The notes below the pieces were generated by a model. The model had not been told where the DNA came from and did no database searches. It worked only from the letters and a program-made list of their open reading frames with translations. Below, in pieces: positions 12,166 through 21,201 of a DNA stretch of 64,000 nucleotides (position 1 is its first letter; each line of letters starts with the position of its first letter). The translations under genes and the position numbers were made by a program. The DNA lies in contig NZ_NEFF01000007.1 in the NCBI RefSeq assembly GCF_002252045.1, forward strand, positions 1 through 64,000, in the 5' to 3' direction. This DNA comes from Ignatzschineria sp. F8392 (lineage in GTDB: Bacteria > Pseudomonadota > Gammaproteobacteria > Cardiobacteriales > Wohlfahrtiimonadaceae).

Positions 12166-12837
12166 TTATGCTTTATCTCCGTCCCGTGCAACTTTATTTC
12201 GATATTTTGTGATTAAGGCCTTTAAAACTTCGATCCCTATAGGTAATGCCGAGATAAAGACAATTCCAAGGACAATCAGAGAGAAGTTCTCTTGGACTAT
12301 TTGAGTTTGGCCAAAAAAGTAACCTGCGCCTAACATACTCCCTGTCCAAAGAAGGGCACCCAAAATATTATAAGTACCAAAACGACGATAACACATCCGA
12401 CTAGCACCTGCAACGAAAGGAGCAAAGGTTCTCACGATCGGGATAAAGCGCGCTAAAATAATCGTTTTCCCGCCATGCCGTTGGTAAAACTCTTCTGTCT
12501 TTTCTAAATATTTCAGCTTAAAAATTTTAGCATCTCTTCTAAAGGGTTTAACACCTAAATGTTGCCCTATCTGATAATTAACAGCATCACCAACAATGGC
12601 AGCGACAAGTAATGTTCCAAAGAGAATCCAGATATTCATCAATCCCGCCGCAGCTAAAGCACCTGCCGCAAAGAGAAGAGAATCTCCCGGTAAAAAGGGA
12701 GTTACGACGAGCCCTGTTTCACAAAAAACGATCAATATTAAAATCCCATAGATCCAATATCCATACTGAGAGATAATCACCTCTAGATAATCATCTACAT
12801 GGAGAAATATATCGACCACCTGCATTAACCAATCCAT
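12166..12837 (-). CDS. DedA family membrane protein
   Basis: DedA/VTT proteins are polytopic inner membrane proteins that act in lipid carrier (undecaprenyl phosphate) flipping and envelope homeostasis. Visible features are several hydrophobic segments, the family motif FCETGLVVTPFLPGDSLLF near residue 40, and ARFIPIVRTFAPFVAGASRM near residue 128 with the conserved arginines. The ATG at 12837 is preferred to an adjacent GTG at 12840. It is probably transcribed alone; the specific paralogue (YqjA-like or YohD-like) cannot be told. Confidence 0.88.
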   Translation of the reverse strand: MDWLMQVVDIFLHVDDYLEVIISQYGYWIYGILILIVFCETGLVVTPFLPGDSLLFAAGALAAAGLMNIWILFGTLLVAAIVGDAVNYQIGQHLGVKPFRRDAKIFKLKYLEKTEEFYQRHGGKTIILARFIPIVRTFAPFVAGASRMCYRRFGTYNILGALLWTGSMLGAGYFFGQTQIVQENFSLIVLGIVFISALPIGIEVLKALITKYRNKVARDGDKA

Positions 12838-13057
12838 CACGCTACTCTACCCTTCTCTCTTCTACGGCCACTTTGCTTTAACACAACAATTCAAAAATAT
12901 CTCAAAACATCTTTAAGTTAATTGCCAACGTTGGCACTCGATTTATGACATTCTATCTATTACTACTATCTTGCTATTTGACTACTTCGCTGTTTCGTTA
13001 TTTCGTTATTTCACTATCACTACTTTTATAGTCTCTTAAATCACCGCTATGAAATCA

Positions 13058-13762
13058 CTATAGAGCAGTCCGATCGACAGGATGTAACTGCATCTCATTA
13101 AGACGCCAACATTGATCCATCTTACGTGCTAAAGAATAATCATGAGTGACTACAATTAATGCCGTACCAATCTCGGCATTAATCTCACACATGAGATCGA
13201 AGATCGCATGAGCATTCTCCTCATCGAGATTCCCTGTAGGTTCATCTGCTAAGACCGCTGAGGGCTTTGTTACCAAAGCACGAGCAATAGCAACACGTTG
13301 CCGCTCACCGCCCGATAGTTTTCCCGGATGGTGCGTTAATCGATGCGCTAAACCGACTCTATTTAAGAGTTGCTCCGCTTCATGACGTGCTTTAGCAATA
13401 CTTGCTCCACCAATCACGAGTGGCAACGCCACATTATCAAGTGCCGTAAATTCAGGAAGAAGATGGTGAAATTGATAGATAAAACCGAGATATTGATTAC
13501 GAAGATATCCTCGTTTGGCTTCCGATAAACGATTAAAGTGCTCGCCATTGAGATAGATATCTCCACTTGTGGGTTGATCTAATCCCGAGATAATATGCAT
13601 CAAGGTACTCTTACCGGCACCTGATGCACCCACAATAGCAATACGATCCCCCTTCTTTATCTCAAAAGTCAGATTTTGAAAGATAACAATCTCACTCTTT
13701 TGATCGATAAACTTTTTCGAGATATCTCTCACATCTAAAACGATCGATCCATCTTTACTCAT
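13058..13762 (-). CDS. lolD: LolD, lipoprotein-releasing ABC ATPase
   Basis: LolD energises extraction of outer-membrane lipoproteins from the inner membrane. It has Walker [10 protein letters not shown], the LolD-type [20 protein letters not shown], signature [15 protein letters not shown] and Walker [14 protein letters not shown]. The start MSKDGS at 13762 overlaps the lolC stop by 8 bases (ATGAGTAA), a coupling arrangement; the longer frame lies inside lolC. Product 234 residues, matching the family. Confidence 0.95.
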   Translation of the reverse strand: MSKDGSIVLDVRDISKKFIDQKSEIVIFQNLTFEIKKGDRIAIVGASGAGKSTLMHIISGLDQPTSGDIYLNGEHFNRLSEAKRGYLRNQYLGFIYQFHHLLPEFTALDNVALPLVIGGASIAKARHEAEQLLNRVGLAHRLTHHPGKLSGGERQRVAIARALVTKPSAVLADEPTGNLDEENAHAIFDLMCEINAEIGTALIVVTHDYSLARKMDQCWRLNEMQLHPVDRTAL

Positions 13763-15044
13763 AACGTAATGCCTCCGCAGGTTGTGTTCTCGATGCCTTC
13801 CACGCAGGATAGAGTGTCGCAACACTTGCTAATAGAAAGGCTATGCCGGCAATTGTCGCAACATCAGAGAAGAGTACAATTGAAGGGATCTCCGATATAG
13901 GATAGATACTTGGCTCAAAGAGTGTCTTTCCAACCATCTTTTCAATCCAGCGTACAATATCGGCAACATTAAAGGCGATCAATAACCCCAAAATAATCCC
14001 GATTAAGGCCCCAAAGAAACCGATAAAAGTTCCTTGAACCATAAATACCGCCATAATATGTCGCGGTGGCATCCCCAAGGTCCGTAAGATCGCAATCTCT
14101 GATCGCTTCTCCGTCACCACCATTACCAACATCGATACCACATTAAAAACAGCAACGGCAACAATCAAGCTCATAATAAGAAACATGGAGATCTTCTCGA
14201 TCTCAATCATCTTAAAGAGTGCTGAAAATTGATTCACCCAAGTATAGACAGAGTACTGCCCCTCAATTTCAGGTTTGACTTGAAGATAGTAAGCGGTTTC
14301 TCGCGCCTTCATCGGGTCTTCTAATTGTAGACGAATTCCCGTGACCGTCTCCTTCGGGAGACGGTAGAGCGTTGCCGCATCTTTTAAGTTAACGAAGATA
14401 TTACTAATATCATATTCATAAATACCGGCACGGAAGAATCCCACCACTTTTAAGCGCTTCATTCGAGGTGAGACGCCGGCTACGGTCACATTGATATCGG
14501 AGGTCACCAAGGAGAGATAATCTCCTATCGATAGACCTAAACGGCTTGCCATATCCCGGCTGATCAGGACACCAAACGGCGTATCATCGAGTAGATCAAA
14601 ACTCCCCTCGATATAGTGCCCCATGATGGGATCTTTGGTTGTAATGGTATGGGCAATTGCCGAAACTCGCGCTTCATAACGAGGATCAACACCATAAACT
14701 TGGACCGGCAACATAACGCCAGAAGCATTGACTAACCCCTGCCCCTCAATAAAGGGAGCACTCCCTACTACATTTTGCTCTTTTTCTGAGAGCGTCATTA
14801 AGGGTTCCCACTCCTCGATATACCCCTTCTGATCACTTAAGATCTGATTGTGAAAAGCCATTGCAATGCTCCGCTCAGCGACCTCTTTTTGAAAGCCATT
14901 CATAACGGAGAGGACTACAATCATTGTCATCACACCCAGTGCAATGCCGCCAATTGAGACAAAAGAGATAAATGAGATGAAGTTATTTTTACGCTTTGCT
15001 GCGGTATAACGTAATCCCATAAATAGGGGTAAAGGTCTAAACAT
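13755..15044 (-). CDS. lolC: LolC/LolE family lipoprotein-releasing permease
   Basis: This 429-residue MacB/FtsX-fold permease has an N-terminal helix after FMGLRYTAAKRKNNFISFIS, a large periplasmic domain (about residues 45-270), and three C-terminal helices with SEIAILRTLGMPPRHIM. It partners LolD. Only one permease gene is present, with no lolE beside lolD. Some gammaproteobacteria use a single hybrid permease (LolF), so this could be a LolF-like homodimeric protein. Whether a second permease exists elsewhere is not visible. Confidence 0.92.
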   Translation of the reverse strand: MFRPLPLFMGLRYTAAKRKNNFISFISFVSIGGIALGVMTMIVVLSVMNGFQKEVAERSIAMAFHNQILSDQKGYIEEWEPLMTLSEKEQNVVGSAPFIEGQGLVNASGVMLPVQVYGVDPRYEARVSAIAHTITTKDPIMGHYIEGSFDLLDDTPFGVLISRDMASRLGLSIGDYLSLVTSDINVTVAGVSPRMKRLKVVGFFRAGIYEYDISNIFVNLKDAATLYRLPKETVTGIRLQLEDPMKARETAYYLQVKPEIEGQYSVYTWVNQFSALFKMIEIEKISMFLIMSLIVAVAVFNVVSMLVMVVTEKRSEIAILRTLGMPPRHIMAVFMVQGTFIGFFGALIGIILGLLIAFNVADIVRWIEKMVGKTLFEPSIYPISEIPSIVLFSDVATIAGIAFLLASVATLYPAWKASRTQPAEALRYE

Positions 15045-15117
15045 AATGGTTGATCTTTATTAATCTCAAAGTGATTCAGAAAATTTAGTATAGAGGAATT
15101 GATGCAAAAGGATACAA

Positions 15118-15696
15118 TTAAACAATCAGAGACTCCTCATCAACATGAGTCGCCTCTTTAAAGAGTTCTTCTAACTCTGGAAGGGAAGGCAGATCACGTA
15201 ATGATTTTAAATTAAGATCATCGAGCAATTGATCAGTTGTCCCATAGAGCATCGGTCGCCCCGGCACCTCTTTTCTCCCCACCACCTTAATCCACTCCCG
15301 CTCCTCTAGACTTCGAATAATATTACTACTAACAGAGACGCCTCGAACAGCTTCAATATCTCCTCGTGTGACCGGTTGTTGATAGAGAATAATAGCTAAG
15401 GTCTCAAAGAAAGCGCTACTATATCGTTGCTGTTTAGCTTCAAAGAGCTTACCAACCCATTTTGCAAAGCGAGAGGGAACTTGAAAACGCCAACCTGACG
15501 CCACCTCCACTAACTCAATACCGCCAGCTGCTTCTCGATATGTCGCCTCTAACGCAAAAAGCGCCCGAATAATATCGCTTTCACTATAATTTTCATCATC
15601 TAAGATCGTTAAGATCTCTTTTAGCGAGAGTGGAACCTCTGAAGCCATTAAGATCGCTTCTAATAGCGCTTTTAATTCTTGTTCATAATCATTCAT
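15118..15696 (-). CDS. scpB: Segregation and condensation protein ScpB
   Basis: ScpB is a kleisin-associated winged-helix protein of the SMC-ScpAB complex. The 192-residue product has the typical LEAILMASEVPLSLKEI opening, the first winged helix, then ALAIILYQQPVTRGDIEAVRGV-like sequence (ETLAIILYQQPVTRGDIEAV), the conserved second winged helix, and EVPGRPMLYGTT. The usual partner scpA is not adjacent here. It is 135 bases from holA, with which it may be cotranscribed. Confidence 0.93.
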   Translation of the reverse strand: MNDYEQELKALLEAILMASEVPLSLKEILTILDDENYSESDIIRALFALEATYREAAGGIELVEVASGWRFQVPSRFAKWVGKLFEAKQQRYSSAFFETLAIILYQQPVTRGDIEAVRGVSVSSNIIRSLEEREWIKVVGRKEVPGRPMLYGTTDQLLDDLNLKSLRDLPSLPELEELFKEATHVDEESLIV

Positions 15697-15831
15697 GATT
15701 TCTATTAATCTTCTTTCTACCTAATATCCATTAAAGCTTATCTATTGAGCTTATCTATTGAGTAAACAACGCAATAATCTATCGCAACAATCTACCTCAA
15801 TGATTCTCTATCGAGATTTTTTATCGAGTTA

Positions 15832-16869
15832 TTATCGCACTGTTGCTACAGCACTTAAAGAGAGAAGACGTTTTCCTGATAAAGCAAAAGCAACCCGGCG
15901 AATCGCATTCCAAGGATTCTCCTTAATCTGCCCTTTAATTGCCTGATCGATCTGCACAACCATCTTCATAATATTTCGCCATCTACGAAGATTGAGCCGA
16001 GATAATGCCTGTTGATAAAGGGGTTGTTTATTACGCCAAACTTTCGATAATACCTGCCGCATACTCTCCCCTTGCTCTAATGAGAAGAGCATCTCTCCTA
16101 ATGTTGCGATCTCTTTTTGTAGCAGAAAGTTCACCAATGTTGCCGGCTCCCCCTCCTCTTCAAAAATGGTAATAATACGATTGATACGATCAACATCGCC
16201 CAATAAAATGGCATCACTTAGATCAAATGCAATAAACTTAGAGCTCTGTGTTAAAGCAGAGCGAAGATTCTCAGCGTCTATCTTTCGATCACCATAGTAG
16301 AGCGCCAGATAATCGAGCTCCTGAATGACCGAGAAGAGATTGCCCTCATTATTTTGTGCTAAAAGATCGACCGCATCTTTCTCTAAATGGAGATTTCGTC
16401 GTTTCGCTTCATTAAAGATCCAGCCGGGAAACTCATGTAATCTCGGTGGATAGAGAATCGAAACGATGCCCACCTTATCGATCGCATTAACCCATTTAGC
16501 TTTCTGTTGGGCACTTTTAAGAAGAGGAATAGAGATTAAGAGAAAAAGATCCTCTTGTGGCGCCGCTAAATAGTTTTCTAACATTGTTTGCGCTTTACGA
16601 TCGGGTGTCGAAGTAAATCTTAATTCAATGATCTGCTTCTCTGAAAAGAGAGAGAGGGATTGCGTCGCGCTGGTAAAAGATCCCCAATCAAAACGATTAT
16701 CCACCTCTAGAAGGGTTCGCTCATTGAATCCATTTTCCCGATAGAGTGCACGAACCTGATCTGCAAGACTCAAAGAGAGATAGGGTTCATCCCCAGAGAT
16801 TAAAAGAGCTGCAATCCGCCCCATCCCCTTTTTAATCGTCGGTATGACCTCATATGAATTTAATCGCAT
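15832..16869 (-). CDS. holA: DNA polymerase III subunit delta
   Basis: HolA is the clamp-opening subunit of the clamp loader. The 345-residue product begins with a typical N-terminal domain (LLISGDEPYLSLSLADQVRALYRENGF, then LLEVDNRFDWGSF and SLFSEKQIIELRF), followed by the AAA-like lid and a C-terminal collar domain (NPWNAIRRVAFALSGKRLL region). Overall divergence is normal for this subunit. The gene precedes scpB in the same direction. Confidence 0.92.
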   Translation of the reverse strand: MRLNSYEVIPTIKKGMGRIAALLISGDEPYLSLSLADQVRALYRENGFNERTLLEVDNRFDWGSFTSATQSLSLFSEKQIIELRFTSTPDRKAQTMLENYLAAPQEDLFLLISIPLLKSAQQKAKWVNAIDKVGIVSILYPPRLHEFPGWIFNEAKRRNLHLEKDAVDLLAQNNEGNLFSVIQELDYLALYYGDRKIDAENLRSALTQSSKFIAFDLSDAILLGDVDRINRIITIFEEEGEPATLVNFLLQKEIATLGEMLFSLEQGESMRQVLSKVWRNKQPLYQQALSRLNLRRWRNIMKMVVQIDQAIKGQIKENPWNAIRRVAFALSGKRLLSLSAVATVR

Positions 16870-17476
16870 AATTCCTTCAATATTTTGACTAATCAGAGAG
16901 AAGCATCAGTATACACATAGTGCTAAATAAGGGTCTAACATCTTCATCAAATTCTCTTTTAATCTCACAAAGGAGCAGAATCTTTAAAGAAGAAATTGAA
17001 CAATCTTTACAACTAATATGTTGCATGCAACAATGTTTTGAGAGTATGATTCAGTTAATAGATTGTGTTACTACAATAGGTCGATAATAAGATCCATTTC
17101 CGATATAGATCTCTAAGATAGATTTCCCAGATAGATTTTGATATTGGCTTCTGATCTTTACATTATCTTTACATTTTAATGCGATATCAATATCTTACCT
17201 ATCGCTCTTTATCCCTCTTGATCAATCTTATCGATCTGCAGAAAATGGGAAATTGATAGTGAGCAATATTAAGTAGAGATTTGATCTAATATTTGCAATA
17301 TTTAAAGAGCAATGTTTAGAGGGCTATATTGAGAGAGCAATCATGAGACATTGATAAAGAGATATCGATCTTTTAATTTTACTAAAAAAATACTCGACAC
17401 CGATCGCTTCCTTTACCTTAAGGCGAGAAGTCGAGTAAGATAGCGGAGTTTTAAAAACTCTACTCTGGAGGATATT
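16870..17476. other. Intergenic region between holA and the TRAP operon
   Basis: This 607-base divergent region contains a perfect 14-base palindrome TGTTGCATGCAACA (17019-17032) and an inverted repeat TACTCGAC (17391-17398) / GTCGAGTA (17430-17437) about 40 bases before the TRAP receptor start. The palindrome is the size and symmetry of a dimeric repressor site (GntR- or LacI-like), but no regulator gene is adjacent. No credible small ORF was seen. Confidence 0.4.
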
Positions 17477-18457
17477 ATGAAAAAGTTTGGTCTAAAAAAA
17501 TTATTAATGGTGACGGCATTTTCAACACTCTTAATCGCCTGTGGTGATGATAAGGAGAGTGTTGCAGATAAAGGGGATGGCTTAGATACCCGTTTTGTTA
17601 CTATCGCAACAGGTGGATCATCAGGTCCTTATAACATTATTGGTACAACACTTGGACAGATCTACTCAAAAACCTATGGCGTTAACTCAAAATCACAATC
17701 AACTGGTGCATCGATTCAGAATGTAAACCTTGTCAATCAAGGAAAGGCTGAATTAGCACTCACTATGAGTGATGTTTTAAGCCAAGCGGTTGCCGGCGAA
17801 GGTTCATTTAAAGAGCCCTTAGAAAACGTTGTACAGGTTGCGGCACTCTATCCAAACTATGTACAGATCGTCACCTCGAAAAAATCGGGAATCAAAACAA
17901 TGGATGATCTTAAAGGTCGCCGTGTTGCCGTAGGAGATCTCAACTCAGGAACAGAGATGAATGCTCGCGCTCTCCTCAAAGGTCATGGAATTACCTATGA
18001 TGATCTTCAGGTCGATTATTTAGGATTTGCCGAAGCGGTCGATGCGCTTCGTGGCGGTAAAATCGATGCTGCAGTCTTAACAAGTGGTCTTCCAAATGCC
18101 TCAATTATGGAGCTTGAGCAAGGTTTTGATCTTCAATTAGTTGAGATTAGAAAACCGATGGTTGATGAGATTGCAAAAGATCAATCTTACTTCCTTTCAG
18201 CGGAGATCCCTGCAGGCACTTATGGCAATGCAGAACCTATTCCAACAGCAATCATTGTTAATGCCTTAGTTGCACGTAAAGATCTCAGTGAAGAGGATGT
18301 CTATAAGTTAACAAAGACCTTCTTTGAGAGTCTCAATGATCTTGCTAACTCGCATCAAGCTGCAAAAGGAATCTCTCTTGAAACTGCTCAAGAAGGCTTA
18401 GTAGCACCGCTCCACCCAGGTGCTAAGAAGTACTATGATGAGCAAGCGGCAAAATAA
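17477..18457 (+). CDS. TAXI-type TRAP transporter solute receptor (lipoprotein)
   Basis: This is a 326-residue TAXI family substrate receptor. It starts with a lipoprotein signal ending in the lipobox L-I-A-C (Cys22), so it is probably membrane anchored rather than free in the periplasm. Family features are FVTIATGGSSGPYNIIGTTL, NVNLVNQGKAELALTMSDV, and ALRGGKIDAAVLTSGLPNASI. GGAGG precedes the ATG. It heads an operon with DUF1850 and a fused permease. TAXI receptors bind carboxylates such as glutamate or 2-oxoglutarate in studied cases; the substrate here is unknown. Confidence 0.92.
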   Translation: MKKFGLKKLLMVTAFSTLLIACGDDKESVADKGDGLDTRFVTIATGGSSGPYNIIGTTLGQIYSKTYGVNSKSQSTGASIQNVNLVNQGKAELALTMSDVLSQAVAGEGSFKEPLENVVQVAALYPNYVQIVTSKKSGIKTMDDLKGRRVAVGDLNSGTEMNARALLKGHGITYDDLQVDYLGFAEAVDALRGGKIDAAVLTSGLPNASIMELEQGFDLQLVEIRKPMVDEIAKDQSYFLSAEIPAGTYGNAEPIPTAIIVNALVARKDLSEEDVYKLTKTFFESLNDLANSHQAAKGISLETAQEGLVAPLHPGAKKYYDEQAAK

Positions 18458-18956
18458 GAGTAGAAGACGATCTCTTATCTTATTAGTAGTGGTGGTCATC
18501 ATGGCGACTACTACTCTGCTTCTCTCAACCTTTATCCACTCGCAGCCTATCACCCTCATTATCACTGAAAATGGTCGCTGTAAAATTGAGTCACCGACCT
18601 TTGCTCTCTCTTGGATTCACTCAGTGGATAAGACGCCTTGGATCGAATTTTACCAGCGTCAAGATGAGGGATTTATCTTAACCCATACAAAATTCAAAAC
18701 TTTTGGTGCGGGCGTCCCTCATGATGGCATTCTGCTCGATCGCAATGACGATATGATTCACTATCAGATCGATCACTTTATGCCGGAGATCAACTGGGTT
18801 GTTGATCACGATGTCCGTTCTACTATCTATCTTTCTAAAGATCAGCCTTGGGAGATTTATCGTGAGGTTGATCGTTATAGCGAAGTGGAATTTCGCAATA
18901 GATCTTTTAATTTTTGGCAACGTTTATCTATAAGGAACTGTCATGAGCCGCAATAA
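18435..18956 (+). CDS. DUF1850 domain protein of the TRAP operon
   Basis: The product has one N-terminal hydrophobic segment (about residues 12-32) and then a domain rich in beta strands with the DUF1850 signature: FALSWIHSVDKTPWIEFYQ, then GVPHDG. DUF1850 genes occur between TAXI receptors and fused TRAP permeases across bacteria and are presumed accessory. The start is one of two consecutive ATGs (18435 or 18438), overlapping the receptor gene by about 20 bases, and its end overlaps the permease start by 14. Function is not established. Confidence 0.8.
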   Translation: MMSKRQNKSRRRSLILLVVVVIMATTTLLLSTFIHSQPITLIITENGRCKIESPTFALSWIHSVDKTPWIEFYQRQDEGFILTHTKFKTFGAGVPHDGILLDRNDDMIHYQIDHFMPEINWVVDHDVRSTIYLSKDQPWEIYREVDRYSEVEFRNRSFNFWQRLSIRNCHEPQ

Positions 18957-20967
18957 TGCAGAAGCTTACCATATTGCAGATACCATCCCTGCCGACACGG
19001 AACAGATTTTAGAAAAATTTGATCGTGAATCGATAGTAAGAACACCAAGCAGCAAATATCTTCGGATCTTTATCTCCTGCTTTGCAATCTTCTATTCTCT
19101 CTTCCACCTCTGGACAACCTATAATCCCATGCCGGAGTTACTCTACCGGGCAACTCACGTAGCTGTTGGGATTTCGCTAGTTTTTCTAATCTACCCTACC
19201 TATAAGAAGCAATCTCGCGATAAGATCGCTTGGTATGATTGGATCTTAGTGGCACTCTCATTTCTCTCTTTAGGCTATCTCTTTACGGAGTATCAAGCGA
19301 TTGCGACAGTCAGAGGAGGAATAGCGAATAATACCGATATTGTGATGTCGATTATGACGATTCTCTTAGTGATGGAAGCCGCGAGACGTGTGATGGGATT
19401 GATTCTTCCAACATTGGCAGCAATCTTCCTCATCTACCCCTTTATCAGTAGCTATCACTTTATGCCGAGAATATTGCAGACGCGCCCTTTCGATCTAAGT
19501 GATATCTTTGGTCATCTCTATATCACAACCGAAGGACTCTACTCCTCTGCGGTAGGGGCATCAGTCTCCTTTATCTTCCTCTTTATCCTCTTTGGCGCAT
19601 TTCTCAACAAATCGGGAATGGGGCAACTCTTTAATGATCTTGCACTCGCACTCGCAGGTCATAAACAGGGTGGACCGGCAAAAGTTGCGGTAGTGGCAAG
19701 TGGATTTATGGGAAGTATCAATGGTTCTGCCGTAGGTAATGTTGTTGGTACCGGTGTTTTTACTATTCCGATGATGAAAAAGGTCGGTTATAGCAAAAAC
19801 TTCTCCGGCGCAGTTGAGGCGAGTGCTTCCGTCGGTGGACAGATCCTACCGCCTATTATGGGGGCAAGCGCCTTTATTATGGCAGAAACCACCGGGATCT
19901 CTTATGGAACCATTGCACTTGCGGCGCTCTTCCCTGCACTTCTCTACTACTTAGGCGTTATTGCACAAGTTCACTTTAGAGCAGGAAAAGATAATCTTAA
20001 AGGGATTCCTAAAGCAGATCTTCCTCGTGTTAAAGAGGTTTTAAAGGAGCGTGGACACCTTCTCCTTCCTATCTTTGCGCTTGTCTACTTCTTAGGTAAC
20101 AATATGCCGATCGCTTATGCTGCATTCAATACCATTGCAATTGCAATTGTGGTCAGTCAATTTAGAAAAGCGACGCGCATGAGCTTTAAAAATATTTTAG
20201 AGGCGCTAGAAGATGGTGCAAGACAATCCCTCTCTGTTATGGCGGCTTGTGCGGTCATCGGTATTGTGATCGGTGTCTTAAGCTTAACCTCTGCGGCAAC
20301 AGAGCTTATCGGCTCTATTACAGGTACCGGTGAGGGGATGCTCTTTATGACGCTCTTCTTAACGATGATCGCATCGATGGTTTTAGGTATGGGTCTTCCT
20401 TCCATTCCGGCCTATATCATCACCGCAACCATTGCCGCGCCGGCACTTGCCAATATTGGGGTTCCAACAATTGTTGCGCATCTCTTTGTCTTCTATTTTG
20501 GACTCTTTGCCAATATTACACCCCCTGTTGCCCTTGCCTCCTTCGCCGGAGCAGGAATTGCCGGTGGAGATCCAATGAAAACCGGATGGCAATCGCTTAA
20601 ACTCTCCGTTGCCGGCTTTATCGTTCCCTTTATGTTTGTCTATAATCCAGCGATGTTGATGATCGATACAACAGGATTACCGATGAATGCAACAGAGTTT
20701 CCTATTCCCCCTATCTTCGATATGATCAGCATTACAATCACCTCAATTATCGGCATTACCGCTTTAAGTGCCGCGGTTGAAGGCTATTTCAAGTGTAGCT
20801 TTAGTTTTATCGGTCGCATTATTTTAGCTGCCGGCGCGTTGATGTTAGTCGTTCCAGAGACAGTGACAGACCTCATCGGAGCAGTTATTGTCATCACGAT
20901 TATCACTATCAATATTAAAAAGCTTCCTATTAAATTGATCAATAAAGGCGATAGTGCGCTTGCTTAA
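18943..20967 (+). CDS. TRAP transporter fused permease (DctQM-like)
   Basis: This 674-residue polytopic protein fuses the small (4 helix) and large (12 helix) TRAP subunits, the form that pairs with TAXI receptors. Conserved parts include GKSGMGQLFNDLALALAGHKQGGPAKVAV-like sequence (NKSGMGQLFNDLALALAG), ASASVGGQILPPIMGASAFIMAE, and VLGMGLPSIPAYIITATIAAPAL. It imports an organic anion with sodium or proton coupling. Its start overlaps DUF1850. The end is followed by a strong terminator. Confidence 0.93.
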   Translation: MSRNNAEAYHIADTIPADTEQILEKFDRESIVRTPSSKYLRIFISCFAIFYSLFHLWTTYNPMPELLYRATHVAVGISLVFLIYPTYKKQSRDKIAWYDWILVALSFLSLGYLFTEYQAIATVRGGIANNTDIVMSIMTILLVMEAARRVMGLILPTLAAIFLIYPFISSYHFMPRILQTRPFDLSDIFGHLYITTEGLYSSAVGASVSFIFLFILFGAFLNKSGMGQLFNDLALALAGHKQGGPAKVAVVASGFMGSINGSAVGNVVGTGVFTIPMMKKVGYSKNFSGAVEASASVGGQILPPIMGASAFIMAETTGISYGTIALAALFPALLYYLGVIAQVHFRAGKDNLKGIPKADLPRVKEVLKERGHLLLPIFALVYFLGNNMPIAYAAFNTIAIAIVVSQFRKATRMSFKNILEALEDGARQSLSVMAACAVIGIVIGVLSLTSAATELIGSITGTGEGMLFMTLFLTMIASMVLGMGLPSIPAYIITATIAAPALANIGVPTIVAHLFVFYFGLFANITPPVALASFAGAGIAGGDPMKTGWQSLKLSVAGFIVPFMFVYNPAMLMIDTTGLPMNATEFPIPPIFDMISITITSIIGITALSAAVEGYFKCSFSFIGRIILAAGALMLVVPETVTDLIGAVIVITIITINIKKLPIKLINKGDSALA

Positions 20968-21073
20968 CATCACGATCTATCTGATCAGATGAAATAATCA
21001 AACAATCGATTACAAGCGTAAATCGAAGTAGTAGCAGAAACTGAAACTGTAACTGTAACTGAAATAGGAAGAT

Positions 21074-21109
21074 AAAAGGTCTCACCTCAATATTGAAGTG
21101 AGACCTTTT
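21074..21109. terminator. Bidirectional terminator between the TRAP operon and poxB-like gene
   Basis: A 36-base palindrome with one mismatched pair (AAAAGGTCTCAC ... GTGAGACCTTTT) lies between two convergent genes and has A and T runs at its ends, so it can stop both transcripts. Confidence 0.85.
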
Positions 21110-21201
21110 CTTTAGCGGTAATAGTGAATCAATTACAGTGAATTATTACAGTGAATCACGAACCATTTAAAACATGATCATTGACCACTGATGGAAAGCC
21201 T

